This document shows positions 15,085-20,457 of a DNA stretch of 20,457 bases, piece by piece. Location of the stretch: NCBI GenBank assembly GCA_016717705.1, contig JADKFD010000081.1:1-20457 (forward strand), read 5' to 3'. Numbering within the stretch: the stretch's first letter is position 1; every line of letters starts with the position of its first letter. The notes beneath the pieces are model-generated. The model was given only the letters and a program-made list of their open reading frames with translations, was not told the DNA's origin and ran no database searches. Source of the DNA: Rhodanobacteraceae bacterium (GTDB lineage Bacteria; Pseudomonadota; Gammaproteobacteria; Xanthomonadales; SZUA-5). The translations under genes were made by a program, and so were the position numbers.

Positions 15085-17039
15085 TTAGCCGCGCGCGGCG
15101 TCCACCGCCGCCGGTCGCTGGCGGAACTGCTGCCCTGCGGCCAGCACCATCGCGCTGATCGCTTCGATCGCGTTGGCATTCTTGCCGTCGCCGCCAACCA
15201 GCACCTGCGGCACCACGGCGAGTTTGCCCTCGGCGATGGCGCGGGTGATCTGCGCCGAGATTTCCTGGGCCAGGCGGATTTCCGGGCCACCGAATGCGGC
15301 GACCTGGGCCTCGGCGGCGTGCGCCGTGGCCTCACCCTCGACCTGGATGCGCGCCGCGTTGGCCGAGCCGATGGTGCGGATGCGTTCGCCTTCGGCCGCG
15401 GCGACATTGCGGATCTTGGCGCCTTCGGCCTCGCCCTGACGCGTCTGCGTGCGCACCTCGGCCAGACCCTTGTTCTCGGCCATGTCGATGGCGATCTTCG
15501 ATTCGGTCAGCCCGGTTTGCTGCTTGGCGATCGCCGCCGCCTCGCGCAGAGAGCGTTCCTTGACCGCCGCTTCCTCCTGGCGCTCGTAGGTCTCCACCTG
15601 TTCGCGGGCGATCTGGCGGTCGCGCAACTGCGCCAGGATCTGCTCGATCTGCGCGTTGCCTTGCGGTGACTTCGGCGTGCCGATCAGCACTTCCTGCAGT
15701 TCCAGGTTGTACAGCGAGAACTTCTCTTTCATGTCCTTGAGCGCGATGGTCTGGATCTCGGCGCGCTGCTGCAGCAACTCGATCAGCGTCTTGGTCTGCG
15801 CGGTGTTCTTGAAATAGGCGCTGACCATCGGATCGAACGTCTGCTCGACCAGGCGCTGCACATCGCCGAAGCGCTGGATGACCTTGGAGGCCTTGCGATA
15901 GTCGATGTGCACCACCACCGACAGCGGCAGCGACGGTTCGAAAGCGTCGCGGGTGATCAGCGAGATTTCCTTGAGATTGCGGTCGAAATCCGAGCCGGAC
16001 TGGCCGGATTCCCACTTGAGGATGAAATTGGTGGTCGGCACCTTGACGATCTGGCCGGCAAAGGTGTTGAACGCGTATTTGCCCGGCAACATCGGCCATT
16101 CCCAAACGCCGCGCTCGCCTTCGCCAACCAGTTCGCCGTGCTGATATTCGGTACCGGAGCGATCGGCGCCGCGCGAACCGGTGAACGACACCACCACGCC
16201 GGCCATGCCCAGTTCGATCATCGTCTTCGGGATCAGTTCGACGCTGGCGAACAAGCGATTGACGTAATAGGTGCCATCGACCAGCACCTGGTACTGGCGA
16301 CCGCGATAGCCGCCCGCGGCGAGGAACTTGTCGGCATCCTGGAAATGGCTGTGGTACTGGTCGAGTTTGGCGCGATCAAGACCCACCGCCCGGGCGATCA
16401 GCTCGCCAGCCGGCAGTCCCGGGCCGTCATGCACAGTGACCACGCCGATCGCATCGGTGTGATCCTGGATGATGATCGGGTGGAAGCCATTGCGCGATTC
16501 GATGTGCGCACGCATCGCTTCGATGGTCTCGGCGTCGCTCGGCGCCAGCGCGTGGGCGTAGGTCCGCGCCCGCGTCAGCACCACGAACTGGGCGACATTG
16601 AGCGCGTACATGCCTTCACGCAGCAGCTTGCGCTGCGGGCCTTTCTGACCGTTCTGCGCCAGGAAATCGCGCACATCCTCAAAACTGGCTGCATGCACAT
16701 TGCAGGCCAGCGTCTGTCCAGCTCCAGTTGACGGCCATCGCGCGCGAACACATAGCCAATCTCGCCCTGCGGCACGATCACCAGTTCCGCCTTGATCACC
16801 CGGTACTGCAACGGCACCAGCAGATGAAAACCACCGCGCAGCAGATCCGGCACGAAACCGGCCTGCCCGTCGAGCGCCATCAAACCCGCCTCGACCGAAC
16901 CCTTGAATGACCACAGTCGCTCGAGCACGCCGACACGGTTGTTGGGCACATATACGATGCTGGAATACGCCAGCGCCACAACCACGACTGCCAACAGCAA
17001 GTACTGCCAGTTGTCGACCAACCAAACGAGGAACCACAT
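15085..17039 (-). CDS. Flotillin-like SPFH/band 7 membrane protein, one frame break
   Basis: About 650 residues. One N-terminal membrane helix (YLLLAVVVVALAYSSIVYV, ~13-31) is followed by VPNNRVGVLERLW and the SPFH domain (QYRVIKAELVIVPQGEIGYV; later VTVHDGPGLPAGE). The middle holds FILKWESGQSGSDFDRNLKE and LSVVVHIDYRKASKVIQRFG. The C-terminal third is a long coiled coil (REQVETYERQEEAAVKERSL to GEAEGAKIRNVAAAEGER) like the flotillin EA-rich region, ending with AIEAISAMVLAAGQQF. Such proteins form large ring or cage assemblies in membrane microdomains. The frame breaks near 16719-16725: upstream FARDGRQLEL, downstream QTLACNVHAASFEDVRDFL; one missing base explains it. ATG 17039 directly precedes the membrane helix. 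No NfeD-type partner is next to it. Role in this organism unknown. Confidence 0.87.
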
Positions 17040-17302
17040 GGGGATTGCCTTGGTAGGGAAGGAACGTGCTTGACCGGATCGTCGACAGTCACGGCCCGCA
17101 GGCGTGGCCGCTGGCCAGGCCTGGTGCGCGCGCCGGGGAGGCTGGGATCGTCCCCGGTGCGGGGATCAGTCGTGTCGCAGCGCGGCAGGGGAGGCCGCGT
17201 CGGTGTGATTGAGGTCAAGCACATCGCGACCAACGCAGAACCGCGGAACTGCGGGACATCATTAGCTCGCGTGGCCGGCTGCGGTTGTTACGGCCGGTCC
17301 CG

Positions 17303-18241
17303 TCAGGTTCGAGCGACGTCACCCGATCCGCCGTGACCCCACGCCGCCACGCAGACATCGATTGTTGGCCGGCATCGCGATGTCAGCCAAAAGATGCATT
17401 CCGATCGCCTGTGCCAGCGCATCGACCGCTTCAAAGTCACGAATGCCGCGCTGCGCGCCTCGGCCCTGAGAGACAGGTCGAACTGGCGGTTGCTGTCGCT
17501 GGTGAACTTTCCGTTGTAGTTGAAGGGACCATAGATGATCAGCGTGGCGTCTGGACCGAGCACCTGGCGCAAGCCGCCGAACATGCTCACGACCTCCGGC
17601 CAGCTCATGATGTGCAGGGTGTTGGCGCTGAATACCGCATCGAACTGCGACGACGGCCAGGTGCCGTTGACGTCGAGCTGCAGCGCCGCCGGCGTATTCG
17701 GCAAAGCCGCATCCTTCAGCCAGCCGCTGATGCCACTCAAGTACTCCAGGCGGTCCGAGGTTTGCCAGGTCAGATGCGGGAATTGTCGCGCGAAAAACAC
17801 GGCGTGCTGCCCGCTGCCGCTGCCGATCTCCAGCACCCGCTGGCGATCGGCAAGATGCTCCCGCAGCACCAGGGCAATCGCATCGCGATTGCGCTCGGTC
17901 GCAGGCGCGTGGGGTTTGTCGACGGCCGGTCCGTTCATTCGCTTGAAGTCGCCGACCAGATCTTCGGCGAGCGTCAGACCTTCGCATTCGCGGTCCAGCG
18001 CTTCGTAGGCATCGCCGTAAGTGTCGCAGAAGTGGGCGAAGGCCGACTCGCTGTGCCAGCGGTCCACTGTCAAGTAGCGTCCGGCGTTGGCGCGGTCCTT
18101 CAGCAGCAGGGTGCCGATGTAGCCCGGCGCCCGGCGAAACAGCTGCGCCCAGCTGCCGTCCGGGCCGTAATGGCGTTCGAACTCGGCCAGCGACTCCGCG
18201 GCGACCTCGAATCTCCAGACGTACGTATAGGGTCGGTCCAT
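17303..18241 (-). CDS. ABM-like domain joined to DUF938 SAM methyltransferase
   Basis: Residues 1-101 (MDRPYTYVWRFEVAAESLAE, WAQLFRRAPGYIGTLLL, RYLTVDRWHSESAFAHF) form an antibiotic-biosynthesis-monooxygenase-like (ABM) domain, normally a stand-alone protein of this length. From M102 (17938) the sequence is DUF938: KPHAPATERNRDAI, SAM motif VLEIGSGSGQHAVFF, WQTSDR, FDAVFSANTLHIMSWPEV and YGPFNYNGKFTSDSNRQFD. DUF938 proteins are class I methyltransferases of unknown substrate. The junction contains ATGA on the coding strand; a single lost base upstream would turn a four-base stop/start overlap into this fusion. A frame break at about 17456-17463 follows LSLRAEA; the other frame gives the expected GIRDFEAVDALAQAIGMHLL and MPANNRCL, ending at TGA 17319. 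ATG 18241 has GAGGA four bases upstream and lies 38 bases after psuG, suggesting one transcript. Confidence 0.83.
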   Translation of the reverse strand: MDRPYTYVWRFEVAAESLAEFERHYGPDGSWAQLFRRAPGYIGTLLLKDRANAGRYLTVDRWHSESAFAHFCDTYGDAYEALDRECEGLTLAEDLVGDFKRMNGPAVDKPHAPATERNRDAIALVLREHLADRQRVLEIGSGSGQHAVFFARQFPHLTWQTSDRLEYLSGISGWLKDAALPNTPAALQLDVNGTWPSSQFDAVFSANTLHIMSWPEVVSMFGGLRQVLGPDATLIIYGPFNYNGKFTSDSNRQFDLSLRAEARSAAFVTLKRSMRWHRRSECIFWLTSRCRPTIDVCVAAWGHGGSGDVART

Positions 18242-18279
18242 CGAGTCCTCGCCAGGGTTTGGCTATTGCGCTCGCCGAG

Positions 18280-19187
18280 TCAAACGCGTCGCTGCCGGGC
18301 GACCTCGATCGCGATCGCCGCCGCCAGTCGCGCATTGTTACGCACCAGCGCGATGTTTGCGGTGAGCGATCTGCCCTCGGTCAGCTCGAAGATGCGCTTG
18401 AGCAAAAAGGGCGTCACCGCCTTCGCGGCGATGCCTGGACGCGTGCCTCCGGACAAGGCGACCGCGATGAATGGGTCGATCTCGCTGCGCGCGATTTCTG
18501 CCTCGATCGGTATCGGGTTGGCGACCAGCTGCCCGCCGCCCGATCCAGGTTGCCGCGCATCAGGTGGGCGGCGGCGATGTCAGCCGCGCTGTCCAGTCTC
18601 AGCGGCGCACGCAAGCCAGAACTGCGCGACCAGAAGGCCGGGAAATCGTCCTGGCCATAGGCGATCACCGGTACGCCCAGAGTTTCCAGCACTTCCAGCG
18701 TCTTGGGCAGATCGAGGATGGCTTTCGCGCCTGCGGCAACCACAGTCACTGGAGTCGTCGACAATTCATGCAGATCGGCGGAAATGTCGTAGCTCGACTC
18801 GGCGCCACGGTGCACACCGCCGATGCCGCCGGTCGCGAACACGGCAATCCCGGCGAGGTGTGCGCAGATCATGGTGGCGGCCACGGTCGTCGCGCCGACG
18901 CGGCCTTGCGCCAGGCACACGGCCAGATCGGCGCGCGAGAGCTTCATCGCGTCTTTCACCAGCACCAGCCGATCGAGTTCGTCGGCGGTGAGCCCGATGT
19001 GGATGCGGCCGGCCATGACGGCAATGGTGGCCGGTACGGCGCCGGCGGCACGCACCTCGGCCTCGACCATCAGCGCGGTGTCGCGATTTTGCGGGAACGG
19101 CATGCCGTGGGTGATGATGGTGGATTCCAGCGCGACCACTGGCGCGCCGGCATCCAGCGCCGCTCGGACTTCGGGTGAATAGTGCAG
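18280..19187 (-). CDS. psuG: Pseudouridine-5'-phosphate glycosidase, one frame break
   Basis: PsuG splits pseudouridine 5'-phosphate to uracil and ribose 5-phosphate in the cytoplasm. Family sequence starts at HYSPEVRAALDAGAPVVALE. ESTIITHGMPFPQN carries the catalytic Glu. FATGGIGGVHRGAE and the Lys in VAAGAKAILDLP are where I expect the other active-site residues, the Lys forming the Schiff base. IAVMAGRIHIGL, KLSRADLAVCLAQGRVGATT and AYGQDDFPAFW are also typical. Near 18538-18548 the frame shifts after MRGNLD; the correct frame continues GGQLVANPIPIEAEIA, SGGTRPGIAAKAVTPFLLKR and ALVRNNARLAAAIAIE to TGA at 18280. No ATG or GTG start is visible just before HYSPEV; the frame runs straight on from the kinase, so the start codon is lost or the two are fused. 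The 5' boundary is approximate. Confidence 0.87.
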
Positions 19188-20062
19188 GGGCGTCCGCGGC
19201 CAGCTCCGGAACGTGCGCGACGCGGCCTCGAGCGCCGCGGTCAACGCGGCTTCCGCCCGGCTTTGCGGCGTTTCGCCACCCAATGCGCGGCCATGAACGT
19301 ATCGCCGGCACCGGTAACGCGGGTCTCCAGCGACTGCCGGCGGACACCGCTGGCTGATGATGCTGCCGCCGATGCCATCGGCGGCGCGCGGACCATCGGT
19401 ACCACCACGTGCGGCGCCGCGCGCGATCAGTCCGCGGCGTGGTGAATCGTCGAAACGGCACTGACAGAGGATGCCGGCCTCTTCGAGATTCACGTACAGC
19501 GTTAGCTGCGGACGTGCCAGCAAGGGCAGCAGGCGCTCAGCCTTGCCTGGGCTGGCCGGCGCCACGCGCAGATCGGTAGCCACGAACAACGGCGAATGGG
19601 CGATCTGCGACAGCAGTGCCTCGGTCAGGGCCAGCGCCACGGGTCCAGCCCACGGCGAATTCAGCTGCCGAGCTGGCCGTCGGCGAGCGGGCGCAGGATC
19701 TTGTCGCCAGCGGCTTCAAGCGAATGGGCATCGGCAAGCGTCGCGCGATCAATCCATTGGCACCTTCGACCGCCATGTGGCGACCGGTCGGCAAGTCTTC
19801 GGATCGGTACAGATGCGTGAATCAGACCCATGCTGCGCGCCGCGGCGACCAGTTCGTCGCCGTCGGCATCCCGGCCGATCGCCGATAGCAGGGCAGGGCG
19901 CAGGCCAAAGCGCGCCAGGGTCATCGCGATGTTCATCGCCACGCCGCCCGGTCGACGCGTGATGCGCCCGGGGACATCGGAACCGTGCTGCATGTGCAAG
20001 GACGCACGGCCAATCGTGTCCCACAGGACCGAGCCGATGCAGATGTCGGGCGTGGCGTTCAA
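19188..20062 (-). CDS. psuK: PfkB-family sugar kinase (probable pseudouridine kinase), multiply frameshifted
   Basis: PsuK phosphorylates pseudouridine with ATP, supplying the substrate for the adjacent PsuG. The N-terminus reads ICIGSVLWDTIGR, GSDVPGRITRRPGGVAMNIA and TLARFGLRPALLSAIGRDAD, with the PfkB GG-x-x-x-N motif. Later pieces lie in other frames: PTGRHMAVEGANGLIA, ADAHSLEAAGDKILRPLADG, LTEALLSQIAHSPLFVATDL and YVNLEEAGILCQCRF. The ATP/anion-hole motif VTGAGDTFMAAH is intact on the minus strand at about 19276-19317, but in a different frame from its neighbours. I count at least five frame changes between 19840 and 19270, each joining good PfkB sequence. The start is TTG 20062 with a poor ribosome site, so the true start may lie slightly upstream. 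The psuK name comes from position next to psuG; another PfkB substrate is possible. Confidence 0.78.
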
Positions 20063-20457
20063 GGTGCTCGGGATTCGATCAGTGCGCGCGGATCATCCGC
20101 CGGAAAGCGGTCTGCGGCATAGGGGTGATGACGCCGAAGGCCCCGGGGCTCGGCCGAACCTTCAGAACTTCCGGATCTCCCGGCGCGTCGCCAGGGCTCT
20201 GCGCAGCTTGACCAACGCCTCGCTGAGCTGCGTACTCGGAACGGTCGATCAGCCGCCGAGGTCATCGCCGCGACATGTCGGGTGGTTCGGGTTGGCATGG
20301 GGTCCGGCGTCAGCCACGCCCTATCGTCGCCGCCAATTCCGCGCACTGACGTCGATCGCCCGCGCCAGCATCGGAGCCCCCACGCCGGGTCCAGTCGCTC
20401 GGCGTTTACGTGCAAGATGAGTTCGATGGCGCATGGCGATAGCGCGGATGCCCATCG
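20063..20457. other. Right-edge region, no gene recognised
   Basis: This stretch of about 395 bases lies upstream of the kinase start. Open frames exist on both strands (a minus-strand one spans 20059-20415), but their translations are arginine- and serine-rich with no motif I recognise. CTGATCG and TCGATCAG words near 20070-20080 and 20244-20250 may be incidental. The kinase promoter should lie here, but I cannot point to it. Given the indel rate nearby, a broken small gene cannot be excluded. Confidence 0.45.

Noticed and set aside
15030..15085. AAGAGCCGTGCGGGTTCC resembling the 5' half of a group II intron domain V
   Set aside because: The matching 3' half (ACGGTTC-like) and bulge are absent downstream, and no intron-encoded reverse transcriptase is present. 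Chance similarity is more likely; an Infernal search with the group II model would settle it.
20059..20415. Minus-strand open frame at the right edge
   Set aside because: The translation is arginine- and serine-rich without motif, has no ribosome site, and overlaps the kinase start. It was kept only as unassigned sequence.

Overview
The window looks like a metagenomic or draft contig from a high-GC gammaproteobacterium, most likely in the Xanthomonadales/Lysobacterales (Rhodanobacteraceae- or Lysobacter-like). Supporting signs are strong third-position GC, GTAG-capped and GTRGGAGCG-type REP palindromes between genes, a fused CheB-CheR-PAS chemotaxis protein, and a secreted protein ending in FGNGFE with a choice-of-anchor-like tail. 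The taxonomic call is inference.

Layout, left to right. The 3' end of a DUF7452-like protein (+) converges, across a GTAG palindrome, on a GNAT acetyltransferase (-). A CPA1-type cation/proton antiporter (-) follows; its 5' end runs into a block of G, C and A homopolymers (2744-2960) that looks like a bad assembly join. A CheB/CheR/PAS fusion and a small coiled-coil/PAS partner (+) come next, separated by a REP array. A large secreted Asp-box (BNR) propeller protein (-) is divergent from a YkgJ-type cysteine-cluster protein (+). Then come a penicillin-acylase-family Ntn hydrolase (+, badly broken), a strong terminator, a patatin-like phospholipase (+) and a small exported protein with a faint GspM/PilO look (+). 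The right third is all on the minus strand: pseudouridine kinase (PfkB family, broken), pseudouridine-5'-phosphate glycosidase, an ABM-domain/DUF938 methyltransferase ORF and a flotillin-like SPFH membrane protein. The last ~395 bases show no recognisable gene.

The dominant feature is the number of reading-frame breaks. At least sixteen 1-2 base frame changes and two apparent internal deletions fall in seven otherwise well-conserved, unrelated genes. Protein similarity and codon bias stay intact on both sides of each break, so sequencing or assembly error is the simplest explanation, although real decay of the acylase and kinase cannot be excluded from this sequence.

Three groups make functional sense. 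(i) The CheB/CheR/PAS fusion plus the PAS partner form a likely sensory-adaptation module. (ii) PsuK and PsuG would phosphorylate pseudouridine and split it to uracil and ribose-5-phosphate, with the ABM and DUF938 domains downstream in the same transcription direction. (iii) The acylase and patatin are adjacent hydrolases but are separated by a terminator. I found no CRISPR array, transposase, prophage or tRNA, and no convincing new multi-gene system. The most unusual items are the REP superfamily with exchanged stems, the ABM-DUF938 fusion and the orphan GspM-like protein.
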